From NCBI GenBank assembly GCA_014529385.2, contig CM043966.1:107750587-107814586 (forward strand): a stretch of DNA of 64,000 bases. Reading direction: 5' to 3'. The translations under genes and the position numbers were made by a program. The stretch comes from Adiantum capillus-veneris (lineage: Eukaryota > Streptophyta > Polypodiopsida > Polypodiales > Pteridaceae). Under the pieces are notes generated by a model. That model was given only the letters and a program-made list of their open reading frames with translations. It did not search any database and was not told where the DNA came from. How positions within the stretch are numbered: position 1 is the stretch's first letter; each line of letters starts with the position of its first letter. Shown piece after piece: positions 1 through 14,364 of the stretch.

Positions 1-1452
1 GTGGAAACAGCCCCGTATCTCATAGTACACTGTGCAATGACATATGTAATGTTACTCTGGCTCTGGCTCTAAACGGCCCCTTATCTCATAGTACACTGTG
101 CAATGACATATGTAATGTTACTCTGTCTCTGGCATAAGCGCCATAACCTGTTGTCTGCTGGTATCCCTCTGAATCTACTAGTCTCAATCTCGAGCTGATG
201 TGAGGATGTGCGTATCTGACCAATGGCACAACGCAAACCATGGGACATATGTGTGTCCATGTAGCTGGGTCGAATCAGTCCAGTAATCTCCACCCATGTA
301 AGAGACAGCGAGGGTGCCTGAAGAGAGTACTCGAAAGGGGGCATCATGTCCATGGTGAAGCCATGCGTCTAAAACCATGAGGTCATCTATGCGTACCAGC
401 ATGAATTGTCCCCCTTGTAGCGCTAACTGTCTGGAAGACTCAAGGGCCAGTCTAGCATATCTGTCGCTAGTAGTATCCCATAGGTTGTGCACAAAGTAGA
501 CTGGTCTGGTAAGCATCTCAAATTTCAATATCCATAGGGGGGTAGCTAGCTATGCTCGACTGATAGTATGAGGTACGGAGGCATTGGCTCTAATCAGTCG
601 AGAGATCATAGATAAGAAGGGCCTCTCCATACGTCTCCAACCATCCTAGCCTGCAGAAGGTCCCCATATCTGCACCCCATACATCATAGCTGAGGCTACT
701 AAAGTATCAAAGAGCCATAACTTTGTCCGAGGTTCTTGGAACTGAACCTGCGAACACATCCTCTCCAAGCCTCCCAAGGCCCCATGAGCTCTCACCAAAG
801 AAAACGTCGGCCCAGCGAAGACTACCCCAAGGTACGTGTATGTATCTGTATACTCCACAGTATCATGACCATATGTGAAAGTAGGTGCTGATCTCCTGAT
901 CCACTGTGGTGTGGTGTTAAACACCATAACCTTGGTTTTACCAAGGTTTACAGACAATCCACTATCCTATGCAAATCTGTGTGATGCATCCAAATGTCGT
1001 TGCGTACCCTCTGGTGAGTCTGAGATCAAGACAATATCATCATCATACAACAACAATGGGATCCACGTCCTTGCCAGCTGAGCACCTCTATCGCCCTCTC
1101 TGTCAATGTATTCAGACACCTCATCAACATACATACCAAATAGAGTAGGAGACAATGGGCAACCCCAATAGTGGAGTGAACTAAGTCACATATCCCCTCC
1201 TCGGTGCGTACATGTCGCATTACTGATCTGTATAAATCCATAATCCCCCAAATCAACACTATGGGCACCCCCATCTCATGCAATCTGCGCATCAATCGAG
1301 CTCTTAGAACCATGTCAAATGCTTTGCGGAAATCCACAAAGCTACAATAAATCCATCTCCCATGTGACCTACCCTCCTCAATAATGGCTCAGGGTGTCAG
1401 AATATGATAAAGAGTGGAGAAACCCCTCTTGAAACCAACATGACCCTTTGCT
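1..1452 (-). pseudogene. Decayed LINE (non-LTR retrotransposon) ORF2 fragment, reverse transcriptase to C-terminus
   Basis: Read on the minus strand from about 1452, this is the middle and C-terminal part of a LINE ORF2. Recognisable pieces are FVDFRKAFDMV (RT), LWLFDTLVASAMMYG and the tract [16 protein letters not shown]. The active-site box reads YDDDIVLIS instead of the YADDIVLIS of the plus-strand copies. The frame changes several times, at about 1155, 960 and 530, so it cannot make a protein. Compared with the other copies in this window, about 40 codons are missing between the ITGLI and YMDTH motifs (near 275), and the C-terminal zinc-finger part is present only as a duplicated remnant. 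The family assignment is firm; the clade (L1-like or other) is not decided. Confidence 0.85.
10..134. repeat. 65-bp tandem duplication inside the LINE remnant
   Basis: The segment around 'catagtacactgtgcaatg' occurs twice with a period of 65 bases (first about 10-69, second about 75-134). It duplicates the LINE C-terminal histidine/cysteine region, so it arose after insertion or in a degenerate lineage. Confidence 0.8.
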
Positions 1453-1463
1453 CGTACACCGGT

Positions 1464-2366
1464 TTTCTACACGTTTAGGGTTTCGCACCTAAGCTACAAG
1501 GAATCGCCAGGGGAGCCTCGGAAAGCCCTAGGAATGCGTATACAAGGTAGTAGGCTCCTAACAATGGCAAAACAGAAAATTACAACATGCTGAAATTGAC
1601 CTGCAGCTCACTAGAAAGCTTCCATACCGCAAGGGAAAGTGTCCTTGACGTGTACTTTTGACCTACAAGGATATTTGCGCCATTATGCTAGCGAAATTGG
1701 GTCAAAAACCTGCAATTACAGCTATGGACAGGTTTGGATAGCTTGGTGAGGGTTAGGTGGAAACGTTTGGATCGTTTATCTATCAGGGGAGCCTTGGGAA
1801 AGCATTGGGTGCTTGTACAGGACAATTTACAGAGATTTCCTGTGAGGAATCTCATCTAATTCAAGGGGCAAGTGACCCTACAAGTGCGAGAGCTCGAGGG
1901 CTACCCAAAAAAGTGATCCGCACGCTAATCAAAGCGCAAAACAGAGAATTCAGCAAGCTGTAATTTCTCGCGAGGTTTTGCAAAGAGCTCTAAAGTGCGT
2001 AGAAAGTCAATGTTTACTTGGGATTTTGTCCGTGGAGACTTCTATTGTGGTTATATTGCCGAAATTTAATTAGAGTAGAGGAATTTCAACCCGATAAAAG
2101 TAGGACAGCTTGTAGAAGTTTACAGGTTTTTATCAAGTATAATAAGAATAAAAAAACACCGAAAGGGGCGCCAGCCTTTGGGGCCAACAGGGTGTCGCTG
2201 TCTGTTTGGGAGCGCTCTAGCTACCAAGTCGTGAAATGTCTTGAAGTGTTGAATTCCAATCATCACAAGCTTATTCATGAAGTTCTTTTGTGTCGTAGAG
2301 TTAAAGAAAAGTTATTGGGTGAAAGCCAAAGTCCACCAGGCTGGTTTCATGGTTCCATTGTCGAGA
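1464..2366 (+). mobile_element. Partial long LTR (3' portion) of a chromovirus-like element
   Basis: The sequence from 'tagggtttcgcacctaagct' onward matches 4690-5150 and 21890-22740 closely. It includes the 'gaaaggggcgcc..ttggggccaa' block near 2159 that recurs in all related LTR segments of this window. It lacks the LTR start seen at 3245 and 21076, so it is the 3' portion only. Together with the chromodomain remnant (2800-3070) and the LTR at 3245 it probably represents the 5' end of one internally deleted element. Short ATG-started frames inside it do not resemble proteins. Confidence 0.65.
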
Positions 2367-2799
2367 CTTGAATCACTTTTTCCTCAAGTAGTGAGCCTCG
2401 ATTAGTTTTTGAGCAGCGACACAAACCTCAGGAACTTGGAATTACACTATGGATGACAAGACGGATGACACCATGGAAGAGGGTTCCTCTTCACAGGACA
2501 AACAGGAAATTCAGCATGTTTCTACATAACCTTTTCAGCATTCGCCCTGCCAAAAAGCTATCAAATTAGGGCTGATTTTCTACTGCGCTTTTACGGTTTG
2601 CAAGTATGAACCAAGATGAGGAGAGGTCTCACGGTGGTAGACTGGCCACTAGATCTCCTACGGGAGTGATGTGGGTTTACCAGGTGACACGCTGCTCTTC
2701 GATTCTCTGAGGAATTTGCTTGGATTCTTTGACGCATTCGTAAATCATCTTGAAATTTGAGCTTACTTGGTCGTGGGTAGTACGCTACAATGTTGTGGA
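2367..2799. other. Unassigned spacer inside the deleted chromovirus
   Basis: No protein motif or repeat could be recognised. By position it should be the remains of the internal region between the partial LTR and the chromodomain remnant. Confidence 0.4.
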
Positions 2800-3070
2800 A
2801 TTATGCTCGTTTGCAGAGGCAAGAGCCTTTTGCACACATAAAAGTTAAAGGACAGGTTGCAAGATGCTGTTTGGTGAAGTTCGAGAACTATCCACCTATG
2901 GATGCAAAGTGGATGAAAGAGCATGAACTATCAGAATAACCAAATGTATTGCAGCTTTATCTTGAGTCCTTTGGGTTACAACCTACGTATGCCCCAACCA
3001 AACGTCTGCAAAGGAGAGGTAATGATAGAACTAGCACATCAAATGTACTCATAGATTCAGTGCAATAGTA
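2800..3070 (+). pseudogene. Chromodomain-like C-terminus of a Ty3/gypsy integrase (remnant)
   Basis: The plus frame contains CLVKFENYPPMDAKWMKEHEL, close in pattern to the chromodomain end of the G elements (YLVKFKNYSNLDAQWMTQEEL), followed by a leucine-rich tail (VLQLYLESF). In chromoviruses this domain lies at the end of integrase and is thought to direct insertion by reading histone marks. A stop falls right after HELSE (near 2938), and no integrase core lies upstream, so only a relic remains. A purine-rich run and an LTR start follow 175 bases later, as expected for the 3' end of such an element. Confidence 0.6.
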
Positions 3071-3244
3071 GTGTATATTGTTTGACAAAAGTATGAAGGT
3101 CTCATTAAGTCATTTGTACACATGTTTTGACAGTCTTTCTTGCGGATACATGCAATGATAAAAGGGTGCTTACCACACTAAATCATCTACGGTATGTATA
3201 TATGGCACGCAATCGAGGACGTTTGCGATTTTAAGAGGGAAGTA

Positions 3245-5150
3245 TGTCACAAGGACGTGGCAATTGCTAACTTGAGTTGTTGGTTTCTTTCCGATGATTT
3301 TTGTTTAATTTTTGGGACCCTTTTTTTGAAGTTGCAAATGGCTGGACATCCTATGGCCAGTGTGAAACGGCTGACGACCGAGAGTTTCACCCACAATCGG
3401 GAAGGGCAAGTCGCCACGAGTAGGTCGGGCCAATCCGCACTGGAATCCGAGCACTAAAAGGGTGTCTAGGCTCAATTCAAAGTCATTTAGGCTATAACAA
3501 GCTGTTGACGTGTCAAAGCTTGAAGAATGGAGCCAACTTACAAATGTCGGCCGAGGGGCCTAAACCCTAAGAAGAACAAGTAACAGAAGAAGAAATCCTA
3601 CCAACTTATGGGGACCCCGTTCAATGGAGCCCCAAGTGACATAAAGCAGTAAAATAAAGCAAGATCCGGACACACGCCAAAACTGATGACATGGCAAATT
3701 TCCGAAAATGGCGCTAGCATGATGACGTGGCAAGCTGTACGGATTTCCGTGATTTACGCTGGCAACTTTTTGGCTTTGCTTTTGGACCATAAGCTTTTGA
3801 GTTTTGAAGGCTTTTCACTCTAACTGCTTTTCAGGCCAAGGGCCTTTAAATATGAGATTAGGACTCATTCTCTAGCATGCTTCCTAGAGAAGGTGTCTGG
3901 AGTAACGGCTTGTACTGTGTTGATGCAATATAAAGAAATACCCAAAGGGGCGCCAAGGTTTGGGGCCAATACTCTCTGGGGTGGAATTCCGCCACTCCGT
4001 GTTGCGTGTCGTCTCTCTCTCTCGCTCTCAATTGTTATCGAAGTGCTAAAAGTCTGTTCAATCTGTTCTTTTCTATTGGCACGTGGTGCCCGTCTTGTGG
4101 CATAGGCCCCTCGCTACACTTTAAGTTGGTGCGTACTAGGAAATTAACTCAAAAGAGGCAAATTGGACACATGGCGGCTCCAAATGCAATTGCCAAAAGC
4201 ATCAGCAAGAGGGGGCGCCCATTTCAAGAGGGGGCTGATTTCAGCTCACGAGAAGAGTGCTACAGTGTGTGAGTAGTGGGTGCAACCGTGCAGGTACTCA
4301 CAGCTTTAATGGAAAGCTTGCCTTCTCCCTTGCTCTATGTAGTGCGACGATTTGCTCTCGCGTATCTCTCTCTCCCCTTTCGCACATATGGTAATGCCCC
4401 ACTAGTTGGGCTTCTCAGATGACCATGTACAGTTCTGGGGGTTTTATGCACGTTTGCCAAGGCAAGAGCCTTATATACAGGAACCGGATTAGCTAATTGC
4501 TAATCCCCTTTAGGTACGCACAATTCCATGGCGAAGGAATGCAAAAACGGAAAGTTTTCTCACGTGAAAACTCGTCCGATTTATAGGGGAACTGTCCCAT
4601 TGTGTGTGGGAGCACCTTAGACACGCGTAGGCGTGCTCGCTCCACTCAAAACGGTCCAAAACAGAGAATATAGCATGCTGTGTTTTTCCGCAAGTTTAGG
4701 GTTTCGCACCTAAACTGCAGGGAATCGCCAGGGGAGCCTCGAAAAGGCCTTGGGATGCCTGTACAGGGCAATAGGCTCCTAATAGTGGCAAAACAGAAAA
4801 TTACAACATGCTGAAATTGACCTGCAGCTCACTGAAAAGCTTCCATACCGCAAGGGAAAGTGTCCTTGACATGTACTTTTGACCTACAGGGATATTTGTG
4901 TTGTTATGCTTGCGAAATTGGGTCAAAAACCTGCAATTACAGCCATGGGCAGGTTTGGACAGCTTGGTGAGGGTTAGGTGGAAGCGTTCGGATCGTTTAT
5001 TTGTCAGGGGAGCCTCAAGAAAGCATTGGGTGCTTGTACATCACAATTTAGAGAGATTTCCCACGAGGAATCTCGTCTAATTCAAGGGGCAAGTGACCCT
5101 ACAGGTGCGAGAGCTCGAGGGCTACCCAGAAAAGTGATCGACACACGGAT
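3245..5150 (+). mobile_element. 3' LTR of the deleted chromovirus, split by a nested LTR-like insert
   Basis: A purine-rich run (aagagggaagta) is directly followed by TGTCACAAGGACGT, matching the start of the uninterrupted copy at 21076 (TGTTACGAGGACGT). The segments 3245-3492 and 4108-5150 align in order with 21076-22330. The right end breaks off inside the LTR at about 5150, where another LTR-like sequence begins. The insert at 3493-4102 is described separately. Confidence 0.7.
3493..4102 (+). mobile_element. 610-bp LTR-like insertion flanked by taggc target duplication
   Basis: The pentamer taggc occurs at 3488-3492 and again at 4103-4107. The homologous uninterrupted sequence at about 21311-21335 shows the site once. 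The inserted segment ends in ..GGCA and begins TATAAC (not the usual TG). It carries a 'tttaaatatgag' TATA-like stretch and the block 'aaaggggcgccaaggtttgg'. Relatives lie at 15656-16140 (plus) and, inverted, at 17390-17900 and 23880-24440. It is best read as a solo LTR. Confidence 0.65.
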
Positions 5151-5870
5151 TGGATGCTGATAGGATCTTGCGGTAGATGCTTAGATCTGCAAGGCTAAGG
5201 GCTGGAATGAAAAAACGCTAATGGGATTGATGGGATCTGCAACTACGACAAGGGAATGGGCTGACCTGCTGTCACCGATGTCGGCGATAGGCTGAAAACT
5301 GAAAACGCTAGCTGATCTGCTGTCTTGGGCTGACTTCTAGAAACGTTGGCTGGTTTGATGTGGAAATCTGAAATCGCTGAATGATCTAGTACAATGGCTA
5401 AATTTTGAAAAAGCTGGCTGAATTGGTGGAAAAACGCCACTTGCTGCTACGGTATTGCAGGTACTTGGTACTTGTACTGCGGGTACTACCTTATGGTTGA
5501 GAAGTGACCCCTAATATATATATATATGGTCACTTATATATGGGATAAAAGCTGGATAGGGCAATGCCCCTTAAAAATCTCACCATTTCTAAAATGATGC
5601 AAAAATGTCACTTATTAATAAGTTGATGAACTATGAATAAGAGGTAATTCACATGCAAACAAATACCTAAGCTGAGTACTAATGCAACTGTATGGGAACA
5701 CTCCCCAATGCCTACACGTTGCAAACATTGGCTATGGTCATGTGCAATCAAAGGGTATGCAATACTAATCTAAAGTGCCTACACATGCACATCTTGTGTA
5801 CAGGCTCACAAGAGTGCCATGACACTTCCTAGGCTGTCCCTAAACCCTAGTAATAGCTGTAACAATGTCA
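5151..5870 (-). mobile_element. Diverged LTR related to family A
   Basis: It shares the scattered 'gctgaaaactgaaaacgct' phrases, the 'gtcacttattaataagt' region and the 'caggctcacaagagtgcca' end segment with the family A LTRs at 46750, 48855 and 60984. It contains a short TA microsatellite near 5516. No internal region or partner LTR is attached, so it is probably a solo or truncated LTR. It abuts the chromovirus LTR at its left edge. Confidence 0.5.
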
Positions 5871-5974
5871 GACTTTGTAAATAATTAATTTATTTACGAG
5901 GAAATAATTATCTAATTAGTTTTGTACACATCAGAATAGATCTAGCAGCTCTGGGGCTTCAGGTGCGCCCAAAA

Positions 5975-6749
5975 TTGGGCCAAAGCACCTCAGGGAGACC
6001 CTAGCAGAAAATACCTTGAAGCCCTAGTGATTGGGAAATCAGGTCTTCAATAAAGGGGTAGATAGTAGCCTCAGATTTCAGGCTCAAAAAAATACGTACG
6101 TCAGTGCGAGCACAAAAATGAGATAGGGTCCTTAGAACACTAACCCTAAGGCCTAAATTATTTTTACGGCCTTAGGATAAGTCAGTTAAAATATTTTTAA
6201 ATTGTTTATGTTGGACCAAATGGTCGGACAAGTGCGAACAGGTAATGCCAGAGCGGTGCTGGTACGGCATTGTGCTCGGGAGTAGCTAACATTTCATTAG
6301 TAGCATCTGTGTATGCAGTTGTAGCATTTGGGCCAAAGCACCTCGGGAGACCCTAGCAGAAAATACCATGAAGCCCTAGTGATTGGGAAATTGGGTCTTC
6401 AATAAAGGGGTAGATAGTAGCCTCAAATTTCAGGCTCAAAAAAATACGCGCGTCAGTGTGAGCATAGGAATGAGATGGGGTCCTTAGAACAGTAACCCTA
6501 AGGCCTGAATTATTTTTATCATAGTTACTCGGAACGCGGAACGGGAACGGCGACGGGATCCCCGCGGAACGGGGGAACGGCTAGGGGTCTGGAACAGAAA
6601 CGGCGCGGAACGGGAGGTATAAGAAACACCCAAATAGTGCATTTTTTAGCTCCTCGAGTTTAAATACAAGGAGTATTAGAGTGCTTTGACTCTAATACTC
6701 ACAAAAAACTCGTTTTGAAGACCATTCAACCTTGCTATGACTAGATGAT

Positions 6750-6784
<35 letters not shown>

Positions 6785-7405
6785 TTGAGAGAGTGAGAGG
6801 GAGAGGGACAGATTTGAGAGAGTGGGAGGGAGAGGAAGAGAGCTTGAAGGCTTGAAGCCTTGAGCCTTGAGAGAATGAGTTTTGAGAGGGAGAGATCTTG
6901 AGAGTGTGAGAGGGAGAGAGCTTGAGCCTTGAGGATTAGCTTGTGGAGAGAAAGGGGGAGGGGGGTGCATTTTATGAGTCTTTGAGGCCTTGCACACTTC
7001 AAAAAGAAGCCCAAACATTTACTTCAACTTTTTCAATTTTTGCCAAATTTGTTTGTAGCCGTTGGCCTTTCCAGGGGCGTTCTGGAACGTTCCGGAACGG
7101 CCGTTCCGGTTTGCACTGGCCACCCGGAACGTCAAACGTTCCGGGACGTTTCGGAACGTTCGGAAGGGAACTGCCCCCCGAAACGCCGGAACGGGGGCTA
7201 GGGGGCGTTCCCCGGTAACTCTGATTTTTATGGCCTTAGGATAAGTCAGTTAAATATTTTTAAATTGTTTATGTTGGACCAAATGGCCGGACAAGTGCGA
7301 ACAGGTAACGCCAGAGCGGTGCTAGTACGGCATTGTGCTAGCGGTGCTAGTACGGCATTGTGCTGGGGAGCAGCTAACATTTCATTAGTAGTATCTGTGT
7401 ATGCA
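5975..7405. repeat. Tandem duplication with 353-bp period, second unit split by a MITE
   Basis: Unit 1 is 5975-6327. Unit 2 is 6328-6519 plus 7224-7405. Both share 'ttgggccaaagcacctc', 'ggataagtcagttaaa' and 'acatttcattagtag' in the same order. Unit 2 also contains a 24-base internal duplication (gctagtacggcattgtgc twice, near 7320-7365). The function of the unit is not recognised. Confidence 0.8.
6520..7223. mobile_element. hAT-like non-autonomous DNA transposon (MITE), copy 1
   Basis: The 704-bp element has imperfect inverted ends (CATAGTTACTCGG left; CAGAGTTACCGGG on the other strand at the right) and an 8-bp target duplication atttttat at 6512-6519 and 7224-7231. The untouched site exists in the neighbouring tandem unit near 6160. 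Eight-base duplications and CA..G ends are typical of hAT elements. The element has GC-rich 'ggaacg' arms, a central (GA)n tract near 6752-6840 and an internal hairpin GTATTAGAGT/ACTCTAATAC near 6673-6698. It has no transposase, so it would have to be moved by another element. Confidence 0.75.
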
Positions 7406-7410
7406 GTTGT

Positions 7411-8384
7411 GAGTTAATTTGCACATTTCTCTAATAGCATAGGAACTTTTAAATGTGAAAGGTGAATGGTTTTAAAGTTATTAAGTGTGCCATTTGGCAC
7501 ACTTACCAATACTAAGTGGCTCTCTCACTCACTCTCACCCTCTCTCTTCTTCTAGCGTCCCCTCTTCCTACTGGCTATTTAGGAGCACCCCCTCCCCCTC
7601 TTCACAGCTTGGCAGTGCTCCTACCCCCCCTATCGTGAGTGTGCTCTACGCATTGGAGCCCTCCATGGAAGCTTGAGAGCATCCCCTTGTGACATATGTG
7701 GCGGCCTCGTGCTCCCATTGTCTAGAACAAGGGTTCTCATAGCCATAGCCAGCTTTTGGTGAAGTTTCATCGCGAGAAGTTACAGCAGGCACTCTCTTCG
7801 TAGAGTGTGGTGACTGTAAATTCTCTATTTTCAGCCCTTAATCATCTCTTTTAGGGTGAATTTCAGCAAAGTACTCATAGAATCTAGTTCCTCTTTACCT
7901 ACACTACGCGCAAAGTTTGGTGCGATTCCATTGCGAAAAAGGTCTCTATTTCGGCATCAGAACGTGCTCAGGTAACATTTTCAGGTTATGTGCAAAAAAT
8001 TACAGCAAGCATGTGTGCATGCATTTTGCATGTTTCTCCCTTGTTTTTATTGCAGGAATGATTATGCATAAAGGGACATAGTTAGCGGTAGGTAGACTCT
8101 CGTTTATGAGAGCTTCCGTTGAGTTTTGTGCAAGATAGATTCTCGTTTTCGAGAGCTTTCCAAAATCTCATAGCAGAGGGAAAATCCTCTTAGTATTCAG
8201 ACAGTAGCTTTCGTACTCTCTCAGTCACATGTAGGAAAGAAATAATAGAGGACGGCTTTTTCCCCGTTCTTGTGCTTGTAAAGATTCTCCCTTAGTGATA
8301 AAGATAATCTCTTTATGGAGGGGGGACCAGCCCATCTTCTGGAGGGGGGACCAACCCATCTTCTGGTCCCTAATGAAGTGTCAA

Positions 8385-8442
<58 letters not shown>

Positions 8443-8503
8443 ATTCTCTTGAGTATTTGAAGTATAAGCAAAAGTCAGTTTACGCTTCCGTATTTTTGTG
8501 ACA
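7411..8503 (+). mobile_element. Solo-LTR-like segment distantly related to the G family LTR
   Basis: The right half repeats landmarks of the G LTR in the same order: 'ggggaccagcccatcttctgg', a pyrimidine run, and the terminal 'acgcttccgtatttttgtgaca' pattern ending at 8503. The two-fold 'ggaggggggaccarcccatct' at 8317-8364 is a local duplication. The left end is uncertain; a perfect hairpin GTGTGCC-attt-GGCACAC lies near 7486-7503. No primer binding site or coding region follows. Confidence 0.5.
8391..8441. repeat. (CT)n microsatellite in the solo LTR
   Basis: An uninterrupted CT dinucleotide run replaces the short pyrimidine stretch found at the same place in the G LTRs. Confidence 0.9.
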
Positions 8504-9866
8504 ATAGGAGTTAGCTTGTTCCCATGCACATAGGGTTAGATGTACACGTGATAACAAACTTCAAAGGCCAGCCACGGTGTCCACTCAGCTACCACTCCGC
8601 CATGTCCCATCATATGCCTCTGGTCCACTAGCATGTCGGATGACCTTGGTCCATCAACCAAGTGACCGTACGTGTGAACCAAGACCCACTGTAACTAAGT
8701 ACATGTGACATTGAAGCCCAGCTATAGGTTGCCTGCCACAACACCAGCCACTGTCCCAGCGAGTGACCCTTCAGCATCTCATATCAACAACACAAAACCT
8801 CCAACATGAAAAAACCACCAAAACAACAAGCTGCAAGGCGTATGTTATATACAATGAAATGAAGCATGGCATCTGTAACTACTGTTGCTGACTATCTAAA
8901 GGAGAAGGCTGGTGCGGATAAGAGGACTGGTATAGAGACGGAGGCCAGGAGTATTGGGGAAAATAAGCACCAAATTCCATAGTCGGAGGATACATTTGAA
9001 ATGGAATTGCAGCCCCTTGTGCAGCATTTGACGTTGCTTGCTGAGCCTATGAAGCTGGAAAGGGATAACCAAGGAAGTGGCTCAAATGAGAAGAATCTTC
9101 CACGGGCTGCTGAGGGTAAGGTTAGTGGTGGCAGAACTAATTGTGAGAAAGCAGAATCCATTGGTATGGAGTTCGTATGGGGAGGCCCATCTGACCCTAT
9201 CATTTGCAATGTACCAAGCACAACAGAACCACCCTATCTACCCACCAGTTGTGTACTCTCTTTGGCACAAGTGTCGACAAACGAAGACCCCATCTCTATC
9301 AGTGCTGAGTGTAGGAGTTGTAGAAGATATTATACCAAAAGTAGCTACATCCATAGCTCTATCAGCCAGTGCAGGATCGTACAATGCATCACGAAGCTCC
9401 TACCTAATATCCTCTATCACAACACAAAGATGTCTCACTTGATTTCTCAACAGCCTCAGATGATGAAATATGAACAATCAAAACATCTGTCATAGATTTG
9501 TTGTTGTCATAGAAGGTACTTCCGATACATGGCATCATATGACGGATCATGCACTCGATGACTGTCCTCCAGCGTATGCAATGCCTCTACCGTAGAAACC
9601 AAAGCCCATTGCTCATTTTTTTTAATTGCTTCGCAAAGCTGTAGGAAAGGATATGTTTGGGTTTTACTGAGCACCAAGAAAGATGGTGTAGAGGAAGAGA
9701 CTTGGGAGGAGGATGAATCTGTGGAGAATGTGGGTGGGTTAGTGACAGGATCAATGGTAGCACTAGTGATGATAGGTACGTGTGTAAAGAAGAGAATAGA
9801 GAAGCGTGCATCGTCATAGAAATGGTGATGTAAGGAGGGGCAGGTGCGAATCAACAACAAACACAC
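8504..9866 (-). pseudogene. Unrecognised minus-strand coding remnant, possibly exonic
   Basis: The minus frame from 9866 reads a serine/threonine/proline-rich stretch followed by a charged helical part (EAIKKNEQWALVSTVEALH). Further downstream on the minus strand, other frames give protein-like pieces such as LIVHISSSEAVEKSSE (about 9430) and a proline/tyrosine-rich tail ending in SPLDSQQQ before a stop near 8895. Frames change and stops intervene, so either introns or decay must be assumed. The helical part resembles a DNA-binding or transposase accessory segment only loosely. I assign no function. The plus-strand 164-codon frame at 9001-9495 looks like a shadow of this. Confidence 0.3.
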
Positions 9867-10064
9867 GTTGGAACTTGAAACTTACAATATAACAACCAAA
9901 GTCGAGACACGGTAGAAGGCAATTCTCTATCCAAATGCAATGGCTCCTAGTCAAGAGCCCCTTTCGGTACTTATTTTTAAATTTTTATTAATAAGTCACA
10001 AAGTTAACTTGTCAAGGAGTCACCCTTTGAAACTATGCAACCGTCCACTAATTTGCCAGACAAC

Positions 10065-12650
<2,586 letters not shown>

Positions 12651-12732
<82 letters not shown>
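12651..12732. repeat. (TC)n microsatellite
   Basis: An 82-base uninterrupted TC run forming the tail of the preceding LINE. Confidence 0.95.

Positions 12733-13134
<402 letters not shown>

Positions 13135-13216
<82 letters not shown>
13135..13216. repeat. (TC)n microsatellite
   Basis: An 82-base TC run between a LINE 3' end and the next truncated LINE. Confidence 0.95.
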
Positions 13217-13219
<3 letters not shown>

Positions 13220-13765
13220 CAGATCAGTGCCAGAGATCAGGGCAGCAAGAGAAAAGGGGAAAATCACCTTTATAGAGGAGGGAAAGTAGTGGTTCTGGAA
13301 AAGCGCTCAGCATGATGGTGTGAGACCTATGGGGCGACGCTCCGGATAGCGGCGTGGAATTGTAATGGATCATATAGGCTAGATGTAGGTGCCTTTGAAG
13401 ACAGCTTTAGGGACAGAGACATAGTTTTCTACTCAGAGACACACCAGATACCGGGACAGCGTATGCCACATGTGAAGGGTTATTTATGGGAAACAGCTGG
13501 TCGACCAGACAAGAGATCTCTACGGGGTAGCCGGGGTTCAGGAGGAGTAGCAGTCTTATTTAAAGAGGAGCTGAAACCACTACTACAGATTATCAGGAAA
13601 GATGAGCAAGCAAGGTATATGTGGGTGAGAATGAGAGCCGAGACAGGTAGATTTCTATATATCGCTATATGCTACTTCCCTCCAAGTACCTCAGTCTACT
13701 CCTCACCTAAAGGACAGTCCCCTTTCTCCATATTGAATAATGACATATGGGAGTTCTGTAGAGAC
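13217..13765 (+). pseudogene. LINE fragment: ORF1 tail and APE-type endonuclease N-terminus
   Basis: It starts right after a TC run. The end of ORF1 (..GGKVVVLEKRSA) is followed by TGA at about 13313. The same frame then continues into an apurinic-endonuclease domain with AWNCNG near the start and CYFPPSTS at about residue 120, parallel to the copy at 25468. The domain breaks off after DIWEFCRDP, where unrelated sequence begins, so the catalytic GDFN and later motifs are missing. In LINEs this enzyme nicks the target DNA. Confidence 0.8.
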
Positions 13766-14364
13766 CCCTTGGAACTTCTCCACGCAGACTTGGACCCAAG
13801 AGCAAGATGTACGGTGGGAGCTAGTCACCAACCACACCTTTGGTTCGTAACCTCTTGCTTGAGCTGATTCACCCCCTGCATGGCGAGTTGAGGCAACTCT
13901 GCTAGCATGCAGCAACACTGTCACCAGGTCTTGCTTGGTCTTTGGCGAGCAGGACCTTTCTTCACAGTAACGTGAAGCTCTTTCTACTGGTAGTATAGGC
14001 CACCTGTACGGCTTTTCCCTCCTCCAATTATGTGATATAGCCTTCTCAGCTAATGATTTTTCTCCTAGAAAGTCCTTTTTCCATTATATCCTTCCCTTGA
14101 GTGCTTCACTAAGCTCAACCTGCCAATGCTTGTTCATGTTTGCTCTCTGAAACACACAATAAGAAAAGAGAGTCTCAGGGAGCTTCCCAAACAATCGACT
14201 GCATGTATCTGTAGCTTTGAGATCCCCCCTTAACAATGCAAAGCACGGGACTTTCAAATCCATGAAGTTAGCAGGTCATCAAAAACACAATGCAAAAAAT
14301 TTTGAGAAAAAAAAGTGTAATTGGAAAATAAATAGAAAATGATCAAAGTGAAAGAGAGAATCAC
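13766..14364 (-). other. Unassigned sequence with protein-like minus frames next to the MRG exon
   Basis: On the minus strand a stretch around 14090-14240 reads CSRLFGKLPETLFSYCVFQ and continues with NKHWQVELSEALK before a stop. It could be a further exon or another element's fragment. I do not recognise the family. The rest is featureless. Confidence 0.25.

Noticed and set aside
9001-9495. 164-codon plus frame
   Set aside because: The minus strand reads more protein-like over the same stretch; the plus frame has no motif.
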